From NCBI RefSeq assembly GCF_001420995.1, contig NZ_CP012184.1, forward strand, positions 1,658,501 through 1,722,500: a DNA stretch of 64,000 nt, read 5' to 3'. Origin of the DNA: Pseudonocardia sp. EC080619-01 (GTDB lineage Bacteria; Actinomycetota; Actinomycetes; Mycobacteriales; Pseudonocardiaceae). Positions 7,820 to 17,255 of the stretch are shown here, piece after piece (position 1 is the first letter of the stretch; the number at the start of each line of letters is the position of its first letter). The notes under the pieces were generated by a model. The model saw only the letters and a program-made list of their open reading frames with translations. It searched no databases and was not told the DNA's origin. Position numbers and translations under genes: made by a program.

Positions 7820-8788
7820 TCACGCGTCCGGCGCGCTCGCGTCGGACAGCGCGGCCAGCTCGACCGGCTCCAGGGTCAGGGTCAGCGCCGGGAGGACGGC
7901 GTCGAGCTGCGCGGTCGTGCGCGCGCTGGCGATGGGCGCGGCGACCGTCGGCTGGGCGCCCAGCCAGGCCAGTGCCACGGCGGGGACCGCCACGCCGCGG
8001 GCACGGGCGATCTCGTCCAGGGTGGCCAGCACCTTCTCGGCCCGCGGGTCGGCGAGGTAGGCCCGCGCCCCCTCGGCGCGGGCCCGCGCCATCGGCCCGC
8101 TGGTCACGCCGGAGTCGACCGCGGCGGTGTCACCGGCCCGGTACTTCCCGGTGAGGAACCCCTTCGCGAGACCGAAGTACGGGAAGCAGGCGAGCCCCTC
8201 GGTCTCGGCGACGAGTGCCTCCTCGGCCTCGTAGCCGCGCTCCATCAGGTTGTAGTGCGGCTGGGTCGCGGTGAACCGGGCCCCACCGGTGCCGCCGGCG
8301 ACCGCGAGCGCCGACCGCAGCCGGTCCGCGGAGAAGTTCGACGCCCCGATCTCGCGGACCTTCCCGTCCCGGACCAGCCCGTCGAACGCGGCGAGGTAGT
8401 CCTCCTGCGGCACCGCCTCGTCGTCGACGTGGGCGTAGTAGAGGTCGATCCGGTCCGTGCGCAGCCGGCGCAGCGAGTCCTCCGCGGCCGCACGGACGTT
8501 CTCCGGGCCGAGCCCCTCGCGGCCGGGGAGCTGCCCGACCTTGGTCGCGAGCACGACCCGGTCCCGCATCCCGGGCCGGGCGGCGAGCCAGTTGCCGATC
8601 ACCGTCTCGGACTCGCCGCCCGAGTTGCCCTCGGCGGCGGCCATGTAGGAGTCGGCGGTGTCCAGCATGGACCCGCCCGCGCCGACGAACGCGTCGAGCA
8701 GCGCGAACGACGTCTCCTCGTCCGCGGTCCAGCCGAACACGTTCGTCCCGAGGCAGAGCCCCGACACCTGGTTCCCGATCGTCGTCAT
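7820..8788 (-). CDS. Aldo/keto reductase
   Basis: A 322-residue TIM-barrel NADPH-dependent oxidoreductase. Signature elements are LDTADSYM (the catalytic Asp and Tyr), TKVG with the catalytic Lys, IDLYYAHVDD (position of the catalytic His), and GASNFS. It belongs to the AKR branch of general-stress or sugar-aldehyde reductases. The start ATG lacks a strong ribosome site. It is convergent with the MFS gene and divergent from the acyl-CoA ligase. Physiological substrate unknown. Confidence 0.85.
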   Translation of the reverse strand: MTTIGNQVSGLCLGTNVFGWTADEETSFALLDAFVGAGGSMLDTADSYMAAAEGNSGGESETVIGNWLAARPGMRDRVVLATKVGQLPGREGLGPENVRAAAEDSLRRLRTDRIDLYYAHVDDEAVPQEDYLAAFDGLVRDGKVREIGASNFSADRLRSALAVAGGTGGARFTATQPHYNLMERGYEAEEALVAETEGLACFPYFGLAKGFLTGKYRAGDTAAVDSGVTSGPMARARAEGARAYLADPRAEKVLATLDEIARARGVAVPAVALAWLGAQPTVAAPIASARTTAQLDAVLPALTLTLEPVELAALSDASAPDA

Positions 8789-8924
8789 GGCGGGCGGGTA
8801 CCCCGCCGGCCCGGCGACGAAGCGAGAGGTGTCGATCGGCTCACCTTCCGGAAGCACGGGCCCATGTCGATCGTTGCGTCTGGTAACGATCCCGTCGGAC
8901 ACGAACCACCTGGAGGAACCACCG

Positions 8925-10451
8925 ATGCCGACCGGCGCGCACACCGACGTCGAGGAACTGCTGGACGCCCTGGAGACCGGACGCGACCGCGAGGCCCTCG
9001 TGCACGGCGACCGACGCCTGACGGCCGGTCACGTCGCCGACACCGTGCACCGGCTCGCGCACACCCTCGACGGCCGGGTCGGGCCCGGCCAGGTCGTCGC
9101 GCTGCTCGCCGGGAACTCGCCCGAGGCGCTGATCGCGCGCTACGCGGTGAACCTCCTCGGTGCCGGGGTCACCCAGCCGCACGAGGGACTGGCCGCCGCG
9201 GCGCAGGCCCGGATCGTCGACGACGTCGAGCCCGCACTCGTCCTCGTCGACGCGGCACAGGCGGAGCAGGCCGCCGCGGTCCTGGACCACGCGGCGCCGG
9301 CCGAGGTCCTGGCGCTGGGCACGGTCGCCGGGCGCGAGGACGTCCTGGCGGAGTCCGCCGCCGCGTCCACCGAGCCGGTCCGCGGGCGGGCCCGCCCGGA
9401 GGACGTCGAGCAGATCCGGCACACCGGCGGCACGACCGGCCACCCGAAGGGGATCACCTACACCTTCGACCACCACACCCGCGCGGCCCGGCTGCGCGAG
9501 GCGATGGAGCCGCTGACCCCGCAGGGCCCGGCCCGGATGCTGGTCGCCACGCCGGTCGCGCACGCCGGTGGCGGGGTGGCCGACCGGATGCTCACCGGCG
9601 GCGGGACGGTCGTCCTGCTCGACCGGTTCGACGCCGGCGACTTCCTCGCCGCCGTCGAGCGCGAGCGGATCACGCACTCGTTCCTGCTCCCGCCGCTGCT
9701 GTACCGGCTGCTCGACCACCCCGGCCTCGACGAGACCGACCTGTCGTCGCTGCGCTCGCTGCTCTACGGCGGGGCGCCCGCGAACCCCCGCCGGATCGCG
9801 GAGGCGCACGAGCGGATCGGGCCGGTCCTCACCCAGTTCTACGGCCAGACCGAGGCCGGCGGGATCAGCATCCTCACCCCCGCCGAGCACGAGAAGCCGG
9901 AGCTCCTCGGCACCGTCGGGCGGATCGTCCCGAGCACCGAGATCGCGATCACCGGCGACGACGGCGCCCGGGTCGCCGACGGCGAGCACGGCGAGCTGTG
10001 GGTGCACACCGGCACCGAGATGGACGGCTACTGGAAGCAGCCGGAGCTGACCGCCCGCACGATCTCCGACGGCTGGGTCCGGACCGGTGACGTCGCCCGG
10101 CTCGACGACGCCGGCTACCTGCACGTCGTGGACCGCGTGAAGGACATGGTGATCGTCGTCGGCGGGCACGTGTACACCTCGGAGCTCGAGGACACCCTCA
10201 TGGAGCACCCGGGCGTCCGCCAGGCCGCGGTGTTCGGCGTCCCGGACGGCGACGGCACCGAGGTCGTGCACGCCGCCGTGGTCGCGGGCGACCCGGCGCC
10301 GTCCGCCGGGGACCTGACCGGCCTGGTCGCCGAGCGCGCCGGGGACATGTACGTCCCCCGGGTCAGCTTCGTCCCCGAGCTGCCCCTGACGGGGATCGGA
10401 AAGACCGACAAGAAGCGGCTGCGGGCCGAGCTCACCGGCGTCACGGCCTGA
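8925..10451 (+). CDS. AMP-dependent acyl-CoA synthetase/ligase
   Basis: A 508-residue member of the ANL superfamily. Motifs are the P-loop HTGGTTGHPKG (His and Gly replace the commoner TSG start), YGQTEAG, the hinge region WVRTGDVARLDD, and the C-terminal catalytic lysine in GIGKTDKKRL. It would activate a carboxylic acid as acyl-AMP and transfer it to CoA. GGAGGA precedes the ATG by eight bases. The HTGGTTG variant occurs in actinobacterial fatty-acid ligases. Its 3' end overlaps the convergent membrane-protein gene by 11 bases. Substrate not readable. Confidence 0.85.
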   Translation: MPTGAHTDVEELLDALETGRDREALVHGDRRLTAGHVADTVHRLAHTLDGRVGPGQVVALLAGNSPEALIARYAVNLLGAGVTQPHEGLAAAAQARIVDDVEPALVLVDAAQAEQAAAVLDHAAPAEVLALGTVAGREDVLAESAAASTEPVRGRARPEDVEQIRHTGGTTGHPKGITYTFDHHTRAARLREAMEPLTPQGPARMLVATPVAHAGGGVADRMLTGGGTVVLLDRFDAGDFLAAVERERITHSFLLPPLLYRLLDHPGLDETDLSSLRSLLYGGAPANPRRIAEAHERIGPVLTQFYGQTEAGGISILTPAEHEKPELLGTVGRIVPSTEIAITGDDGARVADGEHGELWVHTGTEMDGYWKQPELTARTISDGWVRTGDVARLDDAGYLHVVDRVKDMVIVVGGHVYTSELEDTLMEHPGVRQAAVFGVPDGDGTEVVHAAVVAGDPAPSAGDLTGLVAERAGDMYVPRVSFVPELPLTGIGKTDKKRLRAELTGVTA

Positions 10452-10851
10452 GCACCGGCGCCCGGTCCGCCGTCCGCGCGGCGGGCCGGGCCGGGCGCAG
10501 CGCCCGCACCGCCACCACCACCTGGGTCACGACGACCGCGATCCCCAGCGGGACGTGCAGCGTCAGGAGCCCCGCGTGCCCGATCGCGACCTGCGCGGTG
10601 TCGGCGACGACCAGCACCGCGCTCACCGCGAGCGGCCACACCGGCATCCCGCCCGGCCACACCGCCGGGACCGCGAGCACCGTCTGCACCATCGCGACGA
10701 GGATCAGCGAGCCCCCGATGCCGCCGTGCCAGGCCAGTGCCGGGCCGACGGCGTCGAGCAGCGCGCCGGCCGCCCCGACCTGGGCCAGCACGAGCAGCCC
10801 GTGGAACACCGCCCACACCCGGAACGGGACGGCGGCGAGCGGCCTAGCCAT
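10441..10851 (-). CDS. Small polytopic membrane protein
   Basis: A 136-residue protein with about four hydrophobic helices (roughly 8-28, 42-60, 68-86, 95-115) and an Arg/Pro-rich tail. I do not recognise the family. Its ATG overlaps the 3' end of the multicopper oxidase gene by eight bases, so the two form one transcript and the protein may sit in the membrane with the exported oxidase. Confidence 0.65.
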   Translation of the reverse strand: MARPLAAVPFRVWAVFHGLLVLAQVGAAGALLDAVGPALAWHGGIGGSLILVAMVQTVLAVPAVWPGGMPVWPLAVSAVLVVADTAQVAIGHAGLLTLHVPLGIAVVVTQVVVAVRALRPARPAARTADRAPVLRP

Positions 10852-12367
10852 GGTGGCCGCTCACCACGGCGGCGAGGGTCCGCGGCACGTCGGCGGTCCC
10901 GGGCGGCACCACGACGAACTGCCCCATCATTCCCTGGTCCTCGTGGTGGAGCAGGTGGCAGTGGTACATGTACGGCACCGCCGGGTCGGGGTGGCGGCCG
11001 AAGCGCAGGAGCACCCGCGTGGTCGTCCGCGGCGGGACGTACACCGTGTCCTTCCAGCACCGCTCCGCCGCGGGCACCGGCCGGCCCGCGGCGGACAGCA
11101 CCTGGCCGCGCGCGTCGTGGACGTGCAGGTTGTGCGGGCGGGAGTGGACGTTCGCCAGCTCCCAGACCTCCTCCGCACCGGCGGGGACGACCTCGTCGAT
11201 CCGGGTCATGTCCATCGACCTCCCGTCGATCGTGTCGTCGCCGAGCTCGAACCTCCGGACCCTCGTTCCCGGCGCGGGCTCCGGGCCGGGCTCGTGCGGC
11301 AGCCGGTCCGGCAGCGGCGGTGCGGGCGCGAGCACGGCGGCGGGCCGGATCTGCAGCACGTCGAAGGTGTCGCGGGCACCGATCGTGCGTTCGGTGCCGG
11401 ACACCGCGCCGAGGTCGTGCGGGACCGAACGCAGGATCACGGGGCGTCCGGGCTCGAGATCGAGCAGCACCTCGGCGCGCTCACCGGGGGTGAGCAGCAC
11501 GTCGGGGACCGGGCGCGGGGCCGGGAGCAGCCCCGAGTCGGTGCCGACGAGCACGAGCGGGCGCCCGTCGGAGCGGGCGAACCGGTAGCAGCGGGCCGGT
11601 GAGGCGTCGAGCAGCCGCAACCGGATCCGCGCTGTCGTCGCCACCAGGTACGGCGCGACGGTCCCGTTGACCAGCAGGGTGTCGCCGAGCAGGCCGTGGG
11701 CGTTGCGGTGCGCCTCGTCGAACGCGCCGTCGGCGGTGAACACCCGGTCGGTGACGACGACGGGCACGTCGTCCACGCCGTAGCGGTGCGGCAGCGGGAT
11801 GCCGCCGTCTGCGCCGTCCGCGCTGTCGTCGATCACGAACAGCCCGGCCAGGCCGCGGTGCACGTGCCGCCCGGTGACGCCGTGCGGGTGCGGGTGGTAC
11901 CAGAGCGTCGCCGCCGGCTGGTCGATCGTCCACTCCGGACTCCAGGTGGCGCCGGGCTCGATCGGGCTGTGCGGTCCGCCGTCGGCGGCGGCGGGCAGCA
12001 CCATGCCGTGCCAGTGCGTCGAGGTCCGCTCGGGCAGCCGGTTGGTCACGTGCACGCGGACCCGCTCGCCGCGGGCCGCGCGCAGGGTCGGGCCGCCGAA
12101 CGGGGCGTCGTACCCCCAGGTCGGGGTGTCCCGGCCGGCGAGGAACCCGCTCGTCCCGGGCGCCGCGGTCAGCCGGAAGGTGCGCACGCCGCCGTCTACC
12201 GTGGAGGGTGCGAGCGGCGGGACCGCGAGCGGGCGGGGCACCGGTGCGGGGCGCGGTGCCGAGACGGGGGCACGCGAGCACGACTGCAGCAGCATGCCGC
12301 CCGCGGCGGCGCCCGCTCCGGCCAGCGCGGAGGCGAGGAAGCCCCGGCGGGTGAACGCTCTGGTCAT
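10844..12367 (-). CDS. Tat-exported multicopper oxidase (CueO/bilirubin-oxidase type)
   Basis: A 507-residue protein. A twin-arginine signal (TRRGFLAS) and hydrophobic segment end near LLQSC, a possible but imperfect lipobox. Copper ligands are seen in order: HWHG (118-121), WYHPHPHG (157-163), HNLHVH in the third cupredoxin domain, and HCHLLHHEDQGMM near the C-terminus, which together build the T1 site and the T2/T3 cluster. Such enzymes oxidise cuprous copper, phenols or metal ions in the envelope. The M at 12367 was chosen because the Tat motif follows at once. It is followed by a small membrane protein. Confidence 0.88.
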   Translation of the reverse strand: MTRAFTRRGFLASALAGAGAAAGGMLLQSCSRAPVSAPRPAPVPRPLAVPPLAPSTVDGGVRTFRLTAAPGTSGFLAGRDTPTWGYDAPFGGPTLRAARGERVRVHVTNRLPERTSTHWHGMVLPAAADGGPHSPIEPGATWSPEWTIDQPAATLWYHPHPHGVTGRHVHRGLAGLFVIDDSADGADGGIPLPHRYGVDDVPVVVTDRVFTADGAFDEAHRNAHGLLGDTLLVNGTVAPYLVATTARIRLRLLDASPARCYRFARSDGRPLVLVGTDSGLLPAPRPVPDVLLTPGERAEVLLDLEPGRPVILRSVPHDLGAVSGTERTIGARDTFDVLQIRPAAVLAPAPPLPDRLPHEPGPEPAPGTRVRRFELGDDTIDGRSMDMTRIDEVVPAGAEEVWELANVHSRPHNLHVHDARGQVLSAAGRPVPAAERCWKDTVYVPPRTTTRVLLRFGRHPDPAVPYMYHCHLLHHEDQGMMGQFVVVPPGTADVPRTLAAVVSGHHG

Positions 12368-12433
12368 GGGACCGAGCCTCGCCGGGACACCGGTCCCGGC
12401 GCGTCGGCGCGACGACGTCACCCGCAGCTAAGC

Positions 12434-12469
12434 GCCCGGGCGTACGACCCCGGGACCCGGGCCGGGGTC
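12434..12469 (-). terminator. GC-rich hairpin after the two-component genes
   Basis: GCCCGGG (12434-12440) can pair with CCCGGGC (12456-12462), and the overlapping GACCCCGG/CCGGGGTC arms (12446-12453 and 12462-12469) form an alternative stem reaching the response-regulator stop. It lies between that stop and the multicopper oxidase start on the same strand, so it probably separates the transcripts. Confidence 0.45.
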
Positions 12470-13136
12470 AGCGCCGCTGCCCCACCAGACCCGTCTCGTG
12501 GGCGATGACGACGAGCTGCACCCGGTCGCGGGCGCCGAGCTTGGTCAGCAGCCGCCCCACGTGGGTCCGGGCGGTGGCCGGGCTGATCACCAGCTGGGCG
12601 GCGATCTCGCCGTTGGTGTGCCCGCGCCCGACGAGGGCGAGTACCTCGCGTTCCCGTCCGGTGAGGACGGCGAGCCGGTCGGTGCCCGGCGGGGCGGCGG
12701 GCCCGTGCCGGGCGAACTCGGTGATGAGCCGCCGGGTCACCGACGGCGCCAGCAGCGCCTCCCCCGCGTGCACGAGGTCGATCGCGCGCAGCAGCGCCAC
12801 CGGGTCGGTGTCCTTGAGCAGGAAGCCGCTCGCCCCGGAGCGCAACGCCCGATAGACGTAGTCGTCCAGGTCGAACGTGGTCAGCACGATCACCCGGGTC
12901 CCGGCCAGCTCCGGGTCGCCGGTGATCGCGGAGAGGGCGTCGAGACCGTCGGTGCCGGGCATCCGGACGTCCATCAGCGCCACGTCGGGCCGGGTCTCGC
13001 GGGCCCGGCGGACGGCCTCCGCGCCGTCGGCGGCCTCGGCGGCGACCGCGTAGCCGTCCTCGGTCTCCAGCAGAACCCGCAGCCCGGCCCGGATCAGCGG
13101 CTGGTCGTCGGCGAGCAGCACCCGCACGTCAGGCAC
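12468..13136 (-). CDS. NarL/FixJ-family response regulator
   Basis: A 222-residue two-domain protein. The receiver domain carries the acidic pair D10/D11, the phosphorylated D56 (VALMDVRMPG) and the switch lysine in FLLKDTD. The C-terminal LuxR helix-turn-helix spans about 150-210 (LTGREREVLALVGRGHTNGEIA). GTG at 13136 has GGGAGG eight bases upstream, better than a GTG at 13145 that overlaps that site. The start overlaps the kinase stop by eight bases, so the pair is cotranslated. Targets are unknown; the exported oxidase next door is a possible one. Confidence 0.88.
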   Translation of the reverse strand: MPDVRVLLADDQPLIRAGLRVLLETEDGYAVAAEAADGAEAVRRARETRPDVALMDVRMPGTDGLDALSAITGDPELAGTRVIVLTTFDLDDYVYRALRSGASGFLLKDTDPVALLRAIDLVHAGEALLAPSVTRRLITEFARHGPAAPPGTDRLAVLTGREREVLALVGRGHTNGEIAAQLVISPATARTHVGRLLTKLGARDRVQLVVIAHETGLVGQRR

Positions 13137-14295
13137 CCGCCGCACCTCCCGCCGCGGGCGTGGTCCGGATCGCGACCGGCAGCTCCGCCGTCACCACGAA
13201 CCCGTCCCCGTCCGGTGCCGCGGTGCACCGCCCGCCCAGCGCCGCGGCGCGTTCGGCGAGGCCGCGCAGGCCCTGGCCCTCCGGGCGTCCGCGCTCCCCC
13301 GCGGGGGCGGGCGGGCCCCCGTCGTCGCTGATCCGCAGGTGCAGCAGGTCGCCGTGCCGGTCGAGCGTGACCCGCGCCGCCGACGCGTCCGGCGCGTGCC
13401 GGACGGTGTTGGTGACGGCCTCCCGCACGGTGCCGAACGCGGCCCGGTCCACCTCCGGCGGGAGCGCACCGGCGTCCCCGGCCACGGTCACCGTGATCCC
13501 GGCGGCCCGCCCGGCGCGGACGACCTCGTCGAGCCGGTCGAGCCCGCCGGCGTGCCGGTCCGGGGCCGTTCCGTCACCATCGCCCGGGTCGGCACCGGGG
13601 TCGGCGGGATCACGCAGCAGCGCGAGGGTGCCGCGCAGCTCGCGCAGGGCGTCGGTGCCGGCGTCGCGGATGCGTTCCAGCGCCGCGACGGCCTCCTCGG
13701 GGCGGCGGGCCGCCACGTGCGCGCCCACCCCGGCCTGCACGACGATCATCGAGAGGCTGTGCGAGACGACGTCGTGGACGTCGCGGGCGATCCGCAGCCG
13801 TTCCTGCTCGACCCGGCGGACCAGCCGTTCCTCGGCCCGCCCCGCCGACGCCTCGGCGGCCCGGCGCACCGCTCCGACCGCGACACCGAGCGCGACGGTG
13901 ACGACGATCCACGAGTAGTGGTCGAGGTGCAGCTCCGGCGGCGGGCCGACGATCAGCTGCTCGGTACCGGTCCACGCCAGCACGACGAGGACCCCGGTGA
14001 GCACCGCGTGCGGCCAGCTCACCCGGCTGGCGACGGTGTAGACGGCGACCGCGACGAGCAGCGAGGCCGGACCGTCGGGATGGTCGAGCCAGTAGTAGAG
14101 CGCCGTCGGCACCATCACCGCGACGAGCACGGGCACCGGGTGGCGGCTCCGCCAGCACAGCAGCAGCGTGGCGAGTGCGATCAGGACCGCGCCCCAGGGC
14201 AGCAGCGGGCGGCCGGACGGGTCGGCGAACAGCGCACCGGCGACCGCGGCGGCACCCACGACGAGCGCCACCAGCACGTCGCGCACGGTCGGCAT
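13129..14295 (-). CDS. Membrane sensor histidine kinase (DesK/NarX type, HisKA_3)
   Basis: A 388-residue kinase with about five N-terminal transmembrane helices up to residue 145. A HisKA_3 dimerisation helix follows with H174 in ERLRIARDVHDVVSHS, then a HATPase_c domain with REAVTNTVRHA (N box) and GQGLRGLAERA (G box). No extracellular sensing domain is visible, so it probably reads a membrane or intramembrane cue. It is immediately followed by its response regulator. The Asp- and Gly-rich linker near 235-250 is ordinary for the family. Confidence 0.87.
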   Translation of the reverse strand: MPTVRDVLVALVVGAAAVAGALFADPSGRPLLPWGAVLIALATLLLCWRSRHPVPVLVAVMVPTALYYWLDHPDGPASLLVAVAVYTVASRVSWPHAVLTGVLVVLAWTGTEQLIVGPPPELHLDHYSWIVVTVALGVAVGAVRRAAEASAGRAEERLVRRVEQERLRIARDVHDVVSHSLSMIVVQAGVGAHVAARRPEEAVAALERIRDAGTDALRELRGTLALLRDPADPGADPGDGDGTAPDRHAGGLDRLDEVVRAGRAAGITVTVAGDAGALPPEVDRAAFGTVREAVTNTVRHAPDASAARVTLDRHGDLLHLRISDDGGPPAPAGERGRPEGQGLRGLAERAAALGGRCTAAPDGDGFVVTAELPVAIRTTPAAGGAAGA

Positions 14296-14330
14296 GCCGC
14301 GAGGTTACGCAGAGCGCGGTCCGCGCCGCG

Positions 14331-15134
14331 TCAGCCTGCTGACGTACCCGAGCGCTGCCGGACCGCCTCGAACAGCACCACCGCGGCGGCGATCGAGGCG
14401 TTGAGCGAGTTGACGGTGCCGCGCATCGGGATGACGACGGTGGCGTCGGCACCCGCCAGCCACGGCCCGGTGACGCCGGTCGCCTCGGTCCCGATCACCA
14501 GCGCCGTCGGGCCGGTGAGGTCGGCCCGGCCCAGCTCGGTCGTCCCGGCCGGGGTGGTGACGACGCTGCGCACGCCGCGGCGCCGCAGCCACTCCTGGAC
14601 CTCCGCGGTCGGCGCCGACGCCACCGGCACCGCGAACACCGTGCCCTTCGACGCCCGCACGACGTTCGGGTTGGCGAAGTCGGTCCCGGCCCGGTCCGGG
14701 GTCGCGATGACCACGGCGTCCACCCCGCACGCCTCCGCGGTGCGCAGCATCGCGCCGACGTTGCCGGGCTTCTCGATCCCCTCGGCGACGAGCACCAGCG
14801 CGTCCGGCCGGAGCTCCAGCTCGTCGAGCGGGCGGCCCGGCGCGGGGGCGACCGCGAGCCAGCCGTCCGGGGACTCGCGGTAGGCGATGCGGGCGAACAC
14901 CTCGCGGGTCACCGACGTCGCGCGGGCGCCGGGCATCCGTTCCAGCAGCTCCTCCGACCGCACCAGGTCGGGGGCCCAGTAGACCTCGGTGGGCCGGACC
15001 CCGGCGTCGAGGGCGAGGGACAGCTCGTCGTGCCCCTCGACGAGGGTGACGCCCGCGGCGTCGCGGTGGCGGCGGGTGCGCAGCCGGACCAGGTTCTTGA
15101 CGCGCGGGTTGGCGGTGCTGGTCAGGTCGGGCAC
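14331..15134 (-). CDS. SpoU/TrmH-family RNA 2'-O-methyltransferase
   Basis: A 267-residue SPOUT enzyme. The N-terminal substrate-binding part starts with ANPRVKNLVRL. The knotted methyltransferase domain has all three motifs: EKPGNVGAMLRTAE, IGTEATGV and NSLNASIAAAVVLFE. It methylates a ribose in rRNA or tRNA using S-adenosylmethionine. The relatives often sit near infC-rplT-pheS, but here it stands alone, just upstream of the kinase gene on the same strand with 35 bases between. Confidence 0.88.
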   Translation of the reverse strand: MPDLTSTANPRVKNLVRLRTRRHRDAAGVTLVEGHDELSLALDAGVRPTEVYWAPDLVRSEELLERMPGARATSVTREVFARIAYRESPDGWLAVAPAPGRPLDELELRPDALVLVAEGIEKPGNVGAMLRTAEACGVDAVVIATPDRAGTDFANPNVVRASKGTVFAVPVASAPTAEVQEWLRRRGVRSVVTTPAGTTELGRADLTGPTALVIGTEATGVTGPWLAGADATVVIPMRGTVNSLNASIAAAVVLFEAVRQRSGTSAG

Positions 15135-15150
15135 CCGGCGAGCCTAGGAC

Positions 15151-15174
15151 GGCCGGTCCGCGCCCGGACCGGCC
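15151..15174. terminator. Perfect GC hairpin
   Basis: GGCCGGTCCG (15151-15160) pairs with CGGACCGGCC (15165-15174) around a four-base loop. It lies between the stop of the MFS gene and the start of the methyltransferase gene on the minus strand, so it terminates the MFS transcript. Confidence 0.65.
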
Positions 15175-15187
15175 GGGCGGCGGCCCG

Positions 15188-16363
15188 TCAGGAGGCGGTG
15201 TCCCCGGCGCGCGCGGCGAGCCAGGCCGCGGTCGCCACCGTCACCGCGACCAGCACGGCCAGCGGGACGGCGAGCGCCTGCACCGGTGCCGACGCCGTCA
15301 CCAGGAACGGCGTCGCGAAGCCGAGGTAGGCGGCGGTGTAGAAGACGCCGTTCGCGGCGCCGCGGCCGGACGCCGGCGCGAGCCGCCCCACCAGGGTCAG
15401 TCCGGCGTTGAGGCAGAGCCCGCCCCCGGCACCGAGCAGGATCCCCGCCACCGCGACCGCGACGACCGAGCCGGTGAGGGCCGCGACGACGCCGGTGGCG
15501 AACCCGAGCGCGCCGAGCGCCGCGCCCAGGGCGCCGGCCCGCGCCCCGGGGCGGTGCGCGAACGGCTGCACCAGGGTCCCGGTGCCCAGGGTCAGCGCGG
15601 CGAGCAGCCCGGTGAAGGCGACCAGCCCGGACGCGCCGGGCAGCAGCAGCGGCAGCACCGTCACCGAGACCGACGGGAACGCGTACACGCACACCGCCGT
15701 CGGGACGACGACACGGACGAACGTCCGCCGGGCCGCGGGATCGAACCCGGGCCGCGGCAGCAGCCCGCGCGGGACCACCCCCACCGGCGGGCTCCCCGTC
15801 CCGACGGTGACCAGGACGGCCGCGACGGCCACGACCAGCAGCCCGACGTGGACGAGGTAGGGCAGGGTCAGCGGCAACGGCCCGTACGCGGCCAGCAGCC
15901 CGGAGGCGAGCGGACCCAGGCAGAACCCCGCGGTCTGGGCCACCGAGGCCGCCCGGGCGGCCCGGCCCGCACCGTCCGCACCGGCGCGGTCCTGCAGCCA
16001 GGCGCTGCCCACCGAGAACACGGCGCCCGAGGCGAGGCCCTGCACGAAGCGGGCCGCGAACAGCAGCCACAGCGCCGACGCCCCGCCGAGGAACAGCAGC
16101 GACGCCAGCACCACCCCCACCGAGGCGGGGAGCAGCACGCGGACCCGCCCGAACCGGTCCGACGCCGGCCCGCCGAGCAGCAGCGACGGCGCGAGCCCCA
16201 GCGCGTACACGCCGAAGATCGCCGCGAGCGTGCTCGGCGCGAGATCGAGCTCGGTCCGGTAGACGAGCAGCAGCGGTGTCGGCACGTTGGTGCCGAACGC
16301 CGTCGCGAACAGCAGCCCGCACGCCACCCACCACGTCCGGTCCCCCGCGCCCCGTTGCCGCAC
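15188..16363 (-). CDS. MFS transporter
   Basis: A 391-residue polytopic membrane protein with about 12 hydrophobic helices. It has the MFS loop 2-3 motif GGPASDRFGRVRVL. The nearest description is a drug/metabolite efflux permease of the DHA1 type; the substrate is unknown. GTG at 16363 follows AGGA at an eight-base spacing. It is divergent from the crotonase gene. Confidence 0.8.
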   Translation of the reverse strand: MRQRGAGDRTWWVACGLLFATAFGTNVPTPLLLVYRTELDLAPSTLAAIFGVYALGLAPSLLLGGPASDRFGRVRVLLPASVGVVLASLLFLGGASALWLLFAARFVQGLASGAVFSVGSAWLQDRAGADGAGRAARAASVAQTAGFCLGPLASGLLAAYGPLPLTLPYLVHVGLLVVAVAAVLVTVGTGSPPVGVVPRGLLPRPGFDPAARRTFVRVVVPTAVCVYAFPSVSVTVLPLLLPGASGLVAFTGLLAALTLGTGTLVQPFAHRPGARAGALGAALGALGFATGVVAALTGSVVAVAVAGILLGAGGGLCLNAGLTLVGRLAPASGRGAANGVFYTAAYLGFATPFLVTASAPVQALAVPLAVLVAVTVATAAWLAARAGDTAS

Positions 16364-16438
16364 CGACGCATCCTGTCAGGCCGGGGTTACTCCGCGGTAG
16401 CCTCCGGGTCGGACCGGATCGGACACGAGGGAGTGCGC

Positions 16439-17254
16439 ATGGGCGAGCCGACGGGCATCGCGGTCGAGGTGGCGGACGGGGTCGCGCGGTTGCGGCTGGA
16501 CCGCGCGGAGGCGGCGAACGCGCTGAACGAGCCGATGTGGTTCGGGCTGCGCGACGCGCTCCGCGCGCTGGACGACGACCCGGCCGTCCGCGTCGTCGTG
16601 ATCAGCGGCAACGGGCGGCACTTCTGCTCCGGCATCGACGTGGCGATGCTGGGCGGGCTGAAGGAGACCGCCGCCGACGACTCCCCGGGCCACGGCGCGG
16701 ACCGGCTGCGGCGGGTCATCCTCGACCTGCAGGAGTGCCTGACGGCGGTCGAGCGCTGCCGCACGCCCGTGATCGCGGCGGTGCACGGCGTCTGCCTCGG
16801 CGCCGGTCTCGACCTCGCCGTGGCCTGCGACCTGCGGTACGCGACGGCCGACGCGTCCTTCGTGCTGAAGGAGGTCGACATGGGCCTCGCCGCCGACGTC
16901 GGCGTGCTGCAGCGGCTGCCGCGGATCGTCGGCGAGGGCGTCGCGCGGGAGATGGCCTACACCTGCCGCCCGGTCTCCGGGACCGAGGCGCGGGAGCTGC
17001 GGCTGGTCAACGGCGTCTACGACGACGCCGCCGCCCTCGAGGAGGGCGTCGCGGGCCTCGCGGCGGAGCTGGCCGCGAAGTCCCCGCTGGCGATGCGCGG
17101 CACCAAGTACGCGATCACCTACGCCCGCGACCACACGGTCGCCGACTCCCTCGACCAGATCGCGACCTGGAACGGCGGGCAGCTGGTCTCCGCCGACCTG
17201 CAGGAGGCGGTGTCGGCGTTCCTGGAGAAGCGCCCCGGCACCTACCGCGACTAG
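16439..17254 (+). CDS. Crotonase, delta3,5-delta2,4-dienoyl-CoA isomerase-like
   Basis: A 271-residue enoyl-CoA hydratase/isomerase family protein. The segment KEVDMGLAADVGVLQRLPRIVG closely matches the active site of mammalian ECH1, whose Glu and Asp shuttle protons in converting 3,5-dienoyl-CoA to 2,4-dienoyl-CoA. The oxyanion-hole segments HFCSGID and GVCLGAGLDLAVACD are intact. This would serve degradation of odd-position unsaturated fatty acids. It is a single gene, divergent from the MFS and convergent with the methyltransferase. A generic enoyl-CoA hydratase is the alternative. Confidence 0.82.
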   Translation: MGEPTGIAVEVADGVARLRLDRAEAANALNEPMWFGLRDALRALDDDPAVRVVVISGNGRHFCSGIDVAMLGGLKETAADDSPGHGADRLRRVILDLQECLTAVERCRTPVIAAVHGVCLGAGLDLAVACDLRYATADASFVLKEVDMGLAADVGVLQRLPRIVGEGVAREMAYTCRPVSGTEARELRLVNGVYDDAAALEEGVAGLAAELAAKSPLAMRGTKYAITYARDHTVADSLDQIATWNGGQLVSADLQEAVSAFLEKRPGTYRD

Positions 17255-17255
17255 C

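Noticed and set aside
5337..7823. N-terminal extension of the ROK frame to 828 codons
   Set aside because: The added part is antisense to the MFS gene and has no family features; the wHTH begins shortly after the ATG at 6524.
6821..10090. A 1089-codon open frame on the plus strand across the MFS, aldo/keto reductase and ligase genes
   Set aside because: It is Arg/Pro/Gly-rich nonsense protein in a shifted frame of well-supported genes on both strands. High GC removes stop codons and makes such frames common.
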